Shown here: positions 1 through 8,015 of the stretch, in pieces
Layout: each line of letters starts with the position of its first letter
How positions within the stretch are numbered: position 1 is the first letter of the stretch
Assembly (NCBI RefSeq): GCF_002831585.1
Contig: NZ_CP025113.1
Location: 5,967,001 to 6,031,000, forward strand
Direction: 5' to 3'
Origin: Bradyrhizobium sp. SK17
Lineage (GTDB): Bacteria > Pseudomonadota > Alphaproteobacteria > Rhizobiales > Xanthobacteraceae
DNA: 64,000 bases
Notes under the pieces: model-generated
Databases searched by the model: none
Told to the model about the DNA's origin: nothing
What the model saw: the letters and a program-made list of their open reading frames with translations, nothing else
Translations under genes and position numbers: made by a program

Positions 1-842
1 TGGTGGTGCCGCTGGTGGCGTCGATGGTCCCGCCGGAGCGCCGGGGACAGGCGATCGGCGACGTCATGAGCGGGTTGATGATCGGCATCCTGCTGTCGCG
101 GCCGGCGGCAAGCGTGATCGCCGACAGCTGGAACTGGCGCGGCTACTACATCACGTCGGCCGTGTTGATGACCGTGCTTGCCGGCGCGTTGGCGCGCTAT
201 CTGCCGAGCTTGCAGCCGGCGGCGAAGGCCAGCTACGGCGCGCTGCTGCGGTCGTTTCCAGACCTGTTGCGCGAGGAGCCGGTGCTGCGCGTTCGGTCCT
301 GGACCGCGGCGCTGGTGATGGCGTCGTTCACCGCGTTCTGGGCCGCGGTCGCGCTCCGCCTGCCGGATGCGCCGTTCAGGCTCGACGCCAGGGGCATCGC
401 GCTGTTCGCGCTGATCGGCGTCGCCGGCGCCACCGCGACACCGCTCGCCGGCCGCTGGGGCGACAGGGGCTTCGCGCGACCGCTCCTGATCATCGCGCAC
501 CTGATGATCATCGGCGCGCTGGCGCTGTGCGCCTGGGCTGGCGTGATGGAATCGCGAGCCACGGCCCTGACGCTGCTGGGCATCGGCGCCGTGCTGCTCG
601 ACTTCGGCATCACCACGGATCAGACGCTCGGCCGCCGCGCCGTCAATTTGCTGCGGCCGGAGGCGCGCGGCCGGATCAACGGGCTGTTCGTCGCGCTGTT
701 CTTCATCGGCGGCGCGGTTGGCGCGGCGGCGGCGTCCGCGGCGTGGAGTTTTGGCGGCTGGAGCGCGGTGTGCGCTGTGGCTGCGACTTTCGGCGCACTT
801 GGCTTGATCACCGATCTCGCGACGAGGACAGGTTCGGAGTGA
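1..842 (+). CDS. MFS transporter, 5'-truncated at window edge
   Basis: C-terminal part (about 279 residues visible) of a major facilitator superfamily permease in the inner membrane. Alternating hydrophobic segments are obvious. A motif-A-like loop 'PPERRGQAIGDVMSG' sits near the visible start, and a second conserved loop occurs at 'GRWGDRG' in the middle, which is the usual spacing between the two MFS halves. The frame is open to the left edge, so the start lies outside the window. Substrate cannot be told from the sequence. The gene ends just before a hairpin repeat and is convergent with the flavoprotein gene that follows. Confidence 0.85.
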   Translation, partial: VVPLVASMVPPERRGQAIGDVMSGLMIGILLSRPAASVIADSWNWRGYYITSAVLMTVLAGALARYLPSLQPAAKASYGALLRSFPDLLREEPVLRVRSWTAALVMASFTAFWAAVALRLPDAPFRLDARGIALFALIGVAGATATPLAGRWGDRGFARPLLIIAHLMIIGALALCAWAGVMESRATALTLLGIGAVLLDFGITTDQTLGRRAVNLLRPEARGRINGLFVALFFIGGAVGAAAASAAWSFGGWSAVCAVAATFGALGLITDLATRTGSE

Positions 843-853
843 ACCACGCTTTG

Positions 854-937
854 TAGGATGGGTAGAGCGAAGCGATACCCATCACGTCTCCACGCAGAGC
901 GAAGTTGATGGGTGTCGCTTCGCTCTACCCATCCTAC
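854..937. repeat. Interspersed inverted repeat (GGATGGGTAGAGCGAAGCG type)
   Basis: Two about 30-base arms, 854-883 and 906-937, are near-perfect reverse complements ('taggatgggtagagcgaag' against 'cttcgctctacccatccta'). They would form a long hairpin between two convergent genes. The right arm contains the stop codon of the flavoprotein gene (934-936), so the repeat has become part of the gene end. It may act as a bidirectional terminator or RNA stabiliser; that role is inference. Confidence 0.85.
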
Positions 938-2154
938 GATTTCCGTGCGAGCCAACTCAAAGCGCCCTTCCCGGCAGCGACGCCGGTCGCGAACGACGCC
1001 TGCAACAGATAGCCGCCGGTCGGCGCTTCCCAGTCGAGCATCTCGCCGGCGGCGAAGACGCCTGGCAGCCGGCGCAGCATGAAATGCGCGTCGAGCTCAT
1101 CGAACCTGATGCCGCCGGCGCTCGAGATCGCGCGCCCGATCGACGCCACGCCGGATAGCTCGATCGGCACCGCGTTGACCAGCGTGGCAAGCTCGGCCGG
1201 CGGCAGCGTGGCCAGCGATCGGCCGGAGGCGGCGGCTGCCTCCTGCAACAGCCCAATCCCGACCGGCGAGAGCTGCGCCGCCTTGCGCAGGAAGTTGGAG
1301 AAGGTCTGCTTGCCCCTCGGCGCCGACAGCCGCAAGACCAGTTCGTCGCGTGCCGCGTCTGGCCGCAGCGCCACGTTGAGCACAGCCCGGCCCTTCGCCA
1401 GCACCGCGTCGCGCAGTTCGGCCGACAAGGCGTAGATCGCGCCGCCCTCGATGCCCGTGCGGGTCACGATCGCCTCGCCGCGCACCGTATGCGGGCCGAC
1501 CGTGAGCGCGACGCCTTTCAGCGGCTGCCCTTCGAACCGGTCGCGAAAGATCTTCGACCATGCGACCAAAAAACCGGAATTGGCCGGCTTCATCGGCGCC
1601 ACGGCAACGCCATTCGCGGCAAGAATGTCCGCCCACGCACCATCCGAGCCGAGCCGCGGCCAGCTGGCACCGCCGAGTGCGAGCACGATGGCGTCCGCGC
1701 TCACCGCGCGCCGGCCGTCAGATGTCTCGAACAGCAGTGCACCCTGCGCATCCCATCCGACCCAGCGATGCCGGAACGCGAATCCGACGTCCGCTGCATC
1801 GAGCCGCCGCAGCCAGGCGCGCAGCAAGGGCGATGCCTTGAAGGCTTTCGGGAAGACACGGCCGCTGGTGCCAACGAATGTCGGCTGCCCCAGCCCATCG
1901 CTCCAGGCGCGCAAGGCATCAGGCGGGAATGCCTCGACGGGAGCCTTCAGGCGCGGCATCGCCTCGCGATAGCGCGCAAGGAAATCCGGCAGCGGCTCGG
2001 AGTGGGTGAGATTGAGCCCGCCGCGGCCGGCCATCAGCAACTTGCGGCCCGCCGACGGCATTGCATCGTGGACGATGACCTGTGCACCGCCCGCCGCGAG
2101 CACCTCCGCCGCCATCAGGCCGGCGGGACCGGCTCCGATGACGGCGATACGCAT
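934..2154 (-). CDS. NAD(P)/FAD-dependent oxidoreductase, HI0933/BaiN-like flavoprotein
   Basis: A 406-residue flavoprotein. It starts with a Rossmann dinucleotide-binding motif ('MRIAVIGAGPAGLMAAE') and has a second conserved glycine-rich block near the C-terminus ('GVFAAGEMLDWEAPTGGYLL') typical of the HI0933-like family, which bind FAD. The natural substrate of this family is mostly unknown. The ATG at 2152-2154 was chosen because the Rossmann motif begins immediately; the longer open frame upstream runs antisense-like through the next gene's coding region. The start is 2 bases after the stop of the upstream SDR gene, so the two are probably translationally coupled. Confidence 0.85.
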   Translation of the reverse strand: MRIAVIGAGPAGLMAAEVLAAGGAQVIVHDAMPSAGRKLLMAGRGGLNLTHSEPLPDFLARYREAMPRLKAPVEAFPPDALRAWSDGLGQPTFVGTSGRVFPKAFKASPLLRAWLRRLDAADVGFAFRHRWVGWDAQGALLFETSDGRRAVSADAIVLALGGASWPRLGSDGAWADILAANGVAVAPMKPANSGFLVAWSKIFRDRFEGQPLKGVALTVGPHTVRGEAIVTRTGIEGGAIYALSAELRDAVLAKGRAVLNVALRPDAARDELVLRLSAPRGKQTFSNFLRKAAQLSPVGIGLLQEAAAASGRSLATLPPAELATLVNAVPIELSGVASIGRAISSAGGIRFDELDAHFMLRRLPGVFAAGEMLDWEAPTGGYLLQASFATGVAAGKGALSWLARKS

Positions 2155-2156
2155 GC

Positions 2157-3074
2157 TCAGAGCTTGATCCCGGCCCGCGCGGCGGCCTGGGCGACGTATT
2201 TCTGGGTCTGCTCGAATGCGCCTTGCAGCGCCTTCGCGGTCGACATGTCGCTGATGTCCTTGAAATGCGCGGCGATGCCGTCGGGCGTCCATTCGGACTG
2301 CGGCAGGTTGACGCCTTCGGTCTCCAGCACGCGGATCACGGCGAACGAGCCGGCGCCGGCGCCCATGATGGTGCGGGTCGGCGCATCCTCCGAGAGCAGG
2401 AATTCCACCGCCGGCGTGATCGCCTCCGGCTTCATCAACTGGAGCGCCTGCGGCGGCAGCAGTTCCTCGGTCATGCGGGTCGCCGCCGTCGGCGAGATGG
2501 TGTTGACCTTGATGTTGTTCTTGCGGCCCTCTTCGGCGAGCACGTTCATCAGGCCGACCATGCCGGCCTTCGCCGCGCCGTAATTGGCCTGGCCGAAATT
2601 GCCGAACAGGCCGGACGAGGAGGTCGTCAGCACGATGCGGCCATAGTTGCGCTCGCGCATGCCGGCCCACACCGCCTTGCAGCAGTAGAACGTGCCGGTC
2701 AGGTGCACGCCGAGCACCTTGTCCCAGTCGGCGACCTCGAGCTTGGTGAACGACTTGTCGCGCAGGATGCCGGCATTGGCGCAGAGCAGATCGACACTGC
2801 CCCACTCCTTGGTGGCGCGCTCGACCATCGCGGTAACCTGTTCGAAGTTCGAGACGTCGGCGCCGTCAGCCATCGCGGTGCCGCCGGCCTTGCGGATCTC
2901 CTCGACCACGGTCTCGGCCGGCGACAGCGAACCGCCGGTGCCGTCGCGCGCGCCACCGAAATCGTTGACCACGACCTTGGCGCCGCGGCTGGCCAGCCCC
3001 AGCGCATGCGCCCGTCCGAGACCGTTGCCCGCGCCAGTGACGATAGCGACGCGTCCGTCAAACCTGATTGCCAT
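2157..3074 (-). CDS. SDR-family dehydrogenase, 3-hydroxyacyl-CoA dehydrogenase-like
   Basis: A 305-residue classical short-chain dehydrogenase related to the dehydrogenase unit of peroxisomal multifunctional enzyme type 2 (17-beta-HSD4). Visible signatures are the cofactor motif 'TGAGNGLGRA' (residues 13-22), 'NDFGGARDG' after the second beta strand, 'CANAG' near 98-102, a catalytic serine around 152-154 and Tyr165-x3-Lys169 ('YGAAK'). It probably oxidises a 3-hydroxyacyl-CoA and fits the neighbouring MaoC hydratase and acyl-CoA synthetase. The start at 3074 places the nucleotide-binding fold at the N-terminus; a longer frame upstream is translated repeat sequence. Confidence 0.85.
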   Translation of the reverse strand: MAIRFDGRVAIVTGAGNGLGRAHALGLASRGAKVVVNDFGGARDGTGGSLSPAETVVEEIRKAGGTAMADGADVSNFEQVTAMVERATKEWGSVDLLCANAGILRDKSFTKLEVADWDKVLGVHLTGTFYCCKAVWAGMRERNYGRIVLTTSSSGLFGNFGQANYGAAKAGMVGLMNVLAEEGRKNNIKVNTISPTAATRMTEELLPPQALQLMKPEAITPAVEFLLSEDAPTRTIMGAGAGSFAVIRVLETEGVNLPQSEWTPDGIAAHFKDISDMSTAKALQGAFEQTQKYVAQAAARAGIKL

Positions 3075-3384
3075 GCCGTTGATTCCTGTTCTTCCCTTCT
3101 CCCCTTGTGGGAGAAGGTGGCGTAGGCGGCCTACGGCCGCCGTCCTTGATATAACGCCGACGCGCAGCGTCGGCTGCGGCGCGCCGGATGAGGGGTCTGT
3201 CTCCGCGAGCGCATGTGAGAGTCTTTGCGTGGAGACAGACCCCTCACCCGGCTTCGCGTGCCGCGAAGCCACCCTCTCCCACAAGGGGAGAGGGTGGAAA
3301 CGCTCGCGATTGGCAGCTTTTGAGCAGCGATGGATGGCCGGGTCAAGCCCGGCCGGGGGCATCAAGGCCCCGCGCTTGGGCGCG
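3075..3384. repeat. Intergenic nested inverted repeat
   Basis: This 310-base gap holds a composite hairpin. Outer arms at about 3093-3120 and 3268-3295 share 'ctcccacaaggggaga' as reverse complements. Inner arms at 3191-3207 and 3227-3244 share 'ggagacagacccct'. The same 'ctctcccacaagggg' style of element recurs near 43.3 kb. I see no convincing gene inside. It separates the SDR from the small membrane protein and MaoC genes, all on the minus strand. Confidence 0.8.
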
Positions 3385-3579
3385 CTAGACGTCGGGGGTC
3401 ATCGACCCGCAGGGCTTCAGGCTCTTGAGCAGATGCCCGCTCCAGCACTCGTGGTGTTCCTGCGCGTAGCTGATCGAGCCGATCGCAAGCAACGCGACCA
3501 CGACAAGTCCGGCGACGATGTTCTGCACCATGGCTGCCACTCCCGGGACCGCACCGCCTAAAGGCGACATGATGGACAC
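3385..3579 (-). CDS. Small hypothetical membrane or exported protein
   Basis: A 64-residue frame from a GTG at 3579. It has one hydrophobic stretch ('MVQNIVAGLVVVALLAIGSIS', roughly residues 17-37) ending in 'SYAQ', which resembles a signal-peptide cleavage region, followed by a short tail with two cysteines ('HECWSGH' and 'KPCGS'). It could be a secreted small protein or a single-pass membrane peptide. The start may instead be the internal ATG at residue 17. No ribosome-binding site stands out and I do not recognise the family, so this is tentative. Confidence 0.45.
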   Translation of the reverse strand: MSIMSPLGGAVPGVAAMVQNIVAGLVVVALLAIGSISYAQEHHECWSGHLLKSLKPCGSMTPDV

Positions 3580-3673
3580 CGGGAATCAAAGCCGTCAATC
3601 CGCTACTTCGACGAAGCGGGCTCGCTCCACCTCCCTCCGCTTGAAGGGAAAGGTGGAGCTACTCAACTTTCTC

Positions 3674-4153
3674 TCAGCTGAAATAGATCAGGCCGAGCCA
3701 GTCGGCGACCAGCGCGGGCTTCTCCTCGCCCTCGATCTCCACCGTGACGTTCGTGCGCGACAGCAGCTCCTTCGGCTTGCGCAGCGTGGCTTCGGCGAGC
3801 ACGAAGCGGCCGCGGACACGCTTGCCCGTGCGGACCGGCGAGATGAAGCGCAGCTTGTCGAAACCATAATTGACGCCCATCGCGGTGCCTTCGAGCACCG
3901 GCATCACCTCGTAGGACATGATTGACAGCAGCGACATCGTGAGGAAGCCGTGCGCGATCGTGGTGCCGAAGGCGGTCTCCTTCTTGGCGCGCTCGGGATC
4001 GACGTGGATGAACTGGTGATCCTCGATCACGTCGGCGTAGGTATTGATGCGCCCCTGATCGAGCACGTGCCACGAGGACACGCCGATCTCCTTGCCAACC
4101 ATGCCCTGGTAGGTTTCCAGCGACACCGGCGGCTTCTTCCAGACTTCATTCAT
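3674..4153 (-). CDS. MaoC-family (R)-specific enoyl-CoA hydratase-like protein
   Basis: A 159-residue hotdog-fold protein of the MaoC dehydratase family. The hydratase motif is visible as 'DHQFIHVDPERAKKE' (catalytic Asp and His, about residues 45-51), followed by 'GTTIAHGFLTMSLL', the conserved second block. Such proteins hydrate trans-2-enoyl-CoA to 3-hydroxyacyl-CoA. It lies 11 bases downstream of the acyl-CoA synthetase on the same strand, which suggests one transcript for activation and hydration of an acyl acid. Length is normal for a single-domain member. Confidence 0.9.
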   Translation of the reverse strand: MNEVWKKPPVSLETYQGMVGKEIGVSSWHVLDQGRINTYADVIEDHQFIHVDPERAKKETAFGTTIAHGFLTMSLLSIMSYEVMPVLEGTAMGVNYGFDKLRFISPVRTGKRVRGRFVLAEATLRKPKELLSRTNVTVEIEGEEKPALVADWLGLIYFS

Positions 4154-4164
4154 TGGCTGACCTC

Positions 4165-5889
4165 CTAACCGGAGGTCCGCACCTTCTGCAGCTCCGGAAA
4201 CTCTTCCTCGCGGAACTCGGCTCCGCGCAACACATCTGAGCGATTATCGTCATGTTCGAGCCGGCGCAACTGCACCCGGCGGATTTTTCCGGAGATCGTC
4301 TTCGGCAGTTCGGTGACCAGCTCGATCTTGCGGATGCGCTTGAACGGCGCGAGCCGCGTATGCAGGTGCTGGAAGATCGACAGCGCCGTCTCCGGACTGC
4401 GCTCGACACCTGAGACCAGCAGCACATAGGCCTTGGGGATCGCGAGCCGGATCGGGTCCGGGCTCGGCACCACGGCGGCTTCGGCCACTGCATCGTGCTC
4501 CAGCAGCACGCTCTCCAGCTCGAACGGCGAGATGCGGTAATCGGATGATTTGAACACGTCGTCGGTGCGGCCGACGAAGGTCAGATAACCCTCGTCGTCG
4601 GTGAACACCACGTCGCCGCTGCGATAGATCTCGCCGTCCGTCCCAATGAGCTTGCCGTCGTCGCCCTGATAGCCCTGCATCAGCCCCGCCGGCCGGTTGG
4701 CACCGAGCAGCAAGGTCACCTCGCCTTCCTTGGCGGCATGGCCGTCATTGTCGGTGACCTGCACGCGATAGCCGGGCAGCGGCCGGCCCATCGAGCCGAC
4801 CTTGACCTTCTGGCCCGGCGAGTTGCCGGCCAGCGCCGTGGTCTCGGTCTGGCCGTAGCCGTCGCGGATGGTCAGGCCCCAGGCCGATTTGACCTGGTCG
4901 ATGATCTCGGGATTGAGCGGCTCGCCGGCGCCGCAGACTTCACGCAGTGAGACCTTGAAGCTCGCGAGGTCTTCCTGGATGAACATCCGCCACACCGTCG
5001 GCGGCGCGCACAGCGTGGTGACGCCGCAGCGGCCGATGATCGAGAGCAGCCCCTTAGCCTCGAAGCGCGGCTGGTTGGCGATGAAGATCGTTGCGCCGGC
5101 ATTCCACGGCGCGAAGAAGCAGCTCCAGGCATGCTTGGCCCAGCCGGGCGACGAAATATTGAGATGGACGTCGCCGGGCTGCAAGCCGATCCAGTACATG
5201 GTCGAGAGATGGCCGACCGGATAGCTGCGCTGGCTATGCCGCACCAGCTTTGGTTTGGCCGTGGTGCCCGAGGTGAAATAGAGCAGCATCGGGTCGTCGG
5301 CGTTGGTCGGGCCGTCTGCCGTGAAGGCATCGGACGCCTTGGTCGCCTGCTCGAACGGCAGCCAGCCGTCCTGCGCCTGCGAGGCGCCAACCACGATGCG
5401 GACCAGCTTGTCGCCGCCGAGGCCAGCGAACTTGGCGACCTGATCCTGGGTGGCAACGACTGCCTTGGCCTTGCCGCGGTCGAGCCGATCGCGCAATTCA
5501 TCCGCGGTCAGCAGCGTGGTCGCGGGAATCACGACGACGCCGAGCTTCATCGCCGCCAGCATGGTCTCCCATAGCGGCACCACATTGCCGAGCAGCAGCA
5601 ACAGATGATCGCCGCGCTTCAGCCCCTGCGCGCGCAGGAAATTTGCAACCTGGTTGGAGCGGCGCGACAGCTCGGCAAACGTCAGCTTGGTCTCGTTGCC
5701 GCTCGCGGTATCGACGATCCACAGCGCCGGACGGTCGCGGCTGTCGGGCGCTGTCGCGAGCTCCGCATCGAACCAGTCCAGCGCCCAGTTGAACGGCGCC
5801 GGATCGGGCCAGCGGAAATCCCTCACCGCGGTGTCGTAGTCGGTGCGGTGCTTGAGCAGAAAGGCGCGTGCGTCTTGAAATGTGGTCAT
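4165..5889 (-). CDS. AMP-dependent acyl-CoA synthetase
   Basis: A 574-residue member of the adenylate-forming enzyme superfamily, which activates a carboxylic acid to its acyl-CoA through an acyl-AMP. The P-loop is 'YFTSGTTAKPK' (residues 204-214). 'GYGQTETT' and 'YRSGDVVFTDDEGYLTFVGR' mark the adenylation core, and the C-terminal catalytic lysine region is 'KTISGKIRR'. The sequence resembles medium-chain or aryl acyl-CoA synthetases more than acetyl-CoA synthetase; the substrate is not determined. It is upstream of maoC and downstream of mmsB, separated from mmsB by a hairpin repeat. Confidence 0.92.
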   Translation of the reverse strand: MTTFQDARAFLLKHRTDYDTAVRDFRWPDPAPFNWALDWFDAELATAPDSRDRPALWIVDTASGNETKLTFAELSRRSNQVANFLRAQGLKRGDHLLLLLGNVVPLWETMLAAMKLGVVVIPATTLLTADELRDRLDRGKAKAVVATQDQVAKFAGLGGDKLVRIVVGASQAQDGWLPFEQATKASDAFTADGPTNADDPMLLYFTSGTTAKPKLVRHSQRSYPVGHLSTMYWIGLQPGDVHLNISSPGWAKHAWSCFFAPWNAGATIFIANQPRFEAKGLLSIIGRCGVTTLCAPPTVWRMFIQEDLASFKVSLREVCGAGEPLNPEIIDQVKSAWGLTIRDGYGQTETTALAGNSPGQKVKVGSMGRPLPGYRVQVTDNDGHAAKEGEVTLLLGANRPAGLMQGYQGDDGKLIGTDGEIYRSGDVVFTDDEGYLTFVGRTDDVFKSSDYRISPFELESVLLEHDAVAEAAVVPSPDPIRLAIPKAYVLLVSGVERSPETALSIFQHLHTRLAPFKRIRKIELVTELPKTISGKIRRVQLRRLEHDDNRSDVLRGAEFREEEFPELQKVRTSG

Positions 5890-5912
5890 CCGGCTTCACC
5901 ACGTATGCTGAC

Positions 5913-6013
5913 GTCATCCTGAGGAGCCGCGCCTTGCGCGGCGTCTCGAAGGATGGCCACAGACACCGTCTTTCCGTCCTTCGAGGCTCGCTCCGCTCGC
6001 ACCTCAGGATGAC
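5913..6013. repeat. Interspersed inverted repeat (GTCATCCTGAGG type)
   Basis: The ends 'gtcatcctgagg' (5913-5924) and 'cctcaggatgac' (6002-6013) are perfect reverse complements. Partly paired internal segments ('gtctcgaaggatgg' against 'ccgtccttcgaggc') lie between them. It sits between mmsB and the acyl-CoA synthetase, two genes on the same strand, so it could reduce or process read-through. A different repeat type from those at 9.2, 31.1 and 35.0 kb. Confidence 0.85.
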
Positions 6014-6019
6014 GGCGAT

Positions 6020-6907
6020 TTACTTCGGGGCAAGAGCCCTAACGTGCTGGATAATCCCGGAAAAGTCGACCCCGCCGTGGCCCGACGTGTCGAAGGTCTT
6101 ATAGATCTCCTGCGCGTGCTGGCCGAGCGGTGTAGCGGCACCGGCAGCCTTGGCGGCGTCCTGGGCCAGCGTCAGGTCCTTGAGCATCAGGTTGGTGGCG
6201 AAACCGGGCTTGTAGTCGTTGTTTGCCGGCGAGGTCGGCACCGGGCCGGGAACCGGGCAGTAGGTGGTCAGCGACCAGCACTGCCCCGACGAGGTCGAGG
6301 CGACGTCGAACAGCGCCTGGTGCGACAGGCCGAGCTTCTCGGCCAGCACAAAGGCTTCGCCGACCGCGATCATCGAAATGCCGAGGATCATGTTGTTGCA
6401 GATCTTGGCCGCCTGCCCCGCGCCGCCGGCGCCGCAATGCACGATCTTCTTGCCCATGTTGGCCAGCATCGGTTGGGCCCCCGCGAAGGCGTTCGGCTCA
6501 CCACCGCACATGAAGGTCAGCGTCGCGCCCTTGGCGCCGCCGGTGCCGCCGGAGACCGGCGCGTCGACCGAGGCCATGCCATGCTTGGCCGCGAGCGCAT
6601 GCGCCTGCTTGGCGCTTTCGACGTCGATGGTCGAGCAGTCGATGATCAGCGCGCCCTTGCCCATCGCCGGGAGCACCTCGCTCCAGACGCCGAGCACATG
6701 CTTGCCGGCCGGCAGCATGGTGATGACGACGTCAGCGCCCTTCACCGCGGCAACGCCGCTCTCGGCGATCGCAGCGCCATCGCTCTTGGCCTGGTCGCGC
6801 GAGGCCGCGACCAGATCGAACGCGGTCACCTTGTGGCCGGCCTTGATCAGATTGGCCGCCATCGGCCCGCCCATGTTGCCGAGCCCGATGAATGCGACGT
6901 TTGCCAT
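6020..6907 (-). CDS. mmsB: 3-hydroxyisobutyrate dehydrogenase
   Basis: A 295-residue NAD-dependent beta-hydroxyacid dehydrogenase that oxidises 3-hydroxyisobutyrate to methylmalonate semialdehyde in valine degradation. The N-terminal cofactor motif 'FIGLGNMGGPMAANL' starts at residue 6. The substrate-binding block 'DAPVSGGTGGA' is at about 115-125, and the catalytic lysine is K168 in 'GQAAKICNNM'. Length matches the family. Its product is the substrate of MmsA encoded 2.4 kb upstream in the same direction, with the acyl-CoA dehydrogenase and CoA hydrolase between them, which supports the assignment strongly. Confidence 0.93.
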   Translation of the reverse strand: MANVAFIGLGNMGGPMAANLIKAGHKVTAFDLVAASRDQAKSDGAAIAESGVAAVKGADVVITMLPAGKHVLGVWSEVLPAMGKGALIIDCSTIDVESAKQAHALAAKHGMASVDAPVSGGTGGAKGATLTFMCGGEPNAFAGAQPMLANMGKKIVHCGAGGAGQAAKICNNMILGISMIAVGEAFVLAEKLGLSHQALFDVASTSSGQCWSLTTYCPVPGPVPTSPANNDYKPGFATNLMLKDLTLAQDAAKAAGAATPLGQHAQEIYKTFDTSGHGGVDFSGIIQHVRALAPK

Positions 6908-6932
6908 GGAAGATCCTCCGCTTGCGACGTTT

Positions 6933-8015
6933 CTATTTGCTGTCAGGGAATGTCAGTTCGTCGGCGCCGATCCCGGCGAAGTAAGGCGCGAGCAGCTCCG
7001 GCGTCACGTCCTCGATCCGCGCGGGTGACCATTTCGGATTGCGGTCCTTGTCGATGACAGCGGCGCGCACGCCCTCGCGGAAATCGTCGCTGGCGAACAC
7101 TTCGAGCGCCGCGCGATATTCGCGCACCAGGCATTCTTCCAGCGTCACGGTCGCGCGTCCGAGCCGCAGCAGCTTCAGCGTCACCACCATGCCGCGCGGC
7201 GATTTCTCGCCGAGCGTCTTCAGCGTGGCCTGCGCCAGCTCCGAGTCGTCGGCCTTCAGCGCGTCGACGATGTCTTCCATCCGGCCGCGCGCGAACCAGC
7301 CGTCGATCCCGGCCTGCAACGCAGCCACGGGACCCGCCTTCTCGCCGGTCGCAAAGCCCGCGATCAGCCGGTCGATCTCGGACGAGTTCGTCCCCGGCGC
7401 GGCCTTGGTCAGCGCCTCCCGCAGTGCCGGCAGCTTTGCGCTCGGTACCACCGCGTCGGCGAACTTCGCATAGATCGCGTCCGGACCATTCATGGTGGTG
7501 CCGGTGAGGCCAAAATACGTGCCCAACTCGCCCGGCGTGCGCGACAGCAGATAGGTGCCGCCGACATCGGGGAAGAAGCCGAGCCCGACTTCCGGCATCG
7601 CGAGCTTGGTCTTCTCGGTCACGACGCGGTGGCGGCCATGCGCCGACAGTCCGACGCCGCCGCCCATCACCAGGCCATCCATGAACGCGACATACGGCTT
7701 CGGATACTTCGCGATCCGCGCATTCATGATGTATTCCTGGCGCCAGAACCGCTTGCCGAGGTCTCCCTTTGCCTTCGAGCTTTCCCAGAGCCCGCGAATG
7801 TCGCCGCCCGCGCACAGCCCGCGCTCGCCGGCGCCTTCGAGCAGCACCACCGCGACATCAGGATCATGCTCGAACCGGTCGAGCGCGGCGTCGACCCCCT
7901 CGGACATCTCCAGACTGAGCGCGTTGATCGCCTTCGGCCGGTTCAGCCTGATGACGCCGAGCGCACCTTCGCGGCGGACGATCAGATCGCCCTCTGCGGC
8001 CGCCACATCGTTCAT
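6933..8015 (-). CDS. 3-hydroxyisobutyryl-CoA hydrolase (enoyl-CoA hydratase/isomerase family)
   Basis: A 360-residue crotonase-fold protein. The length and the blocks 'GAGERGLCAGGDIRGLW' (oxyanion hole) and 'MPEVGLGFFPDVGGTYLLSR' (catalytic acidic residues) are those of the HIBCH subgroup rather than the shorter enoyl-CoA hydratases. It would hydrolyse 3-hydroxyisobutyryl-CoA, giving the free acid used by MmsB next door. Its start overlaps the stop of the upstream acyl-CoA dehydrogenase by 4 bases (8012-8015), the classic coupled arrangement. It might also carry hydratase activity for methacrylyl-CoA; that is inference. Confidence 0.85.
   Translation of the reverse strand: MNDVAAAEGDLIVRREGALGVIRLNRPKAINALSLEMSEGVDAALDRFEHDPDVAVVLLEGAGERGLCAGGDIRGLWESSKAKGDLGKRFWRQEYIMNARIAKYPKPYVAFMDGLVMGGGVGLSAHGRHRVVTEKTKLAMPEVGLGFFPDVGGTYLLSRTPGELGTYFGLTGTTMNGPDAIYAKFADAVVPSAKLPALREALTKAAPGTNSSEIDRLIAGFATGEKAGPVAALQAGIDGWFARGRMEDIVDALKADDSELAQATLKTLGEKSPRGMVVTLKLLRLGRATVTLEECLVREYRAALEVFASDDFREGVRAAVIDKDRNPKWSPARIEDVTPELLAPYFAGIGADELTFPDSK

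Noticed and set aside
2155..2805. Extension of the flavoprotein frame to 2805
   Set aside because: It overlaps the SDR gene in another frame and has no conserved content. The Rossmann motif starts at the ATG at 2154.
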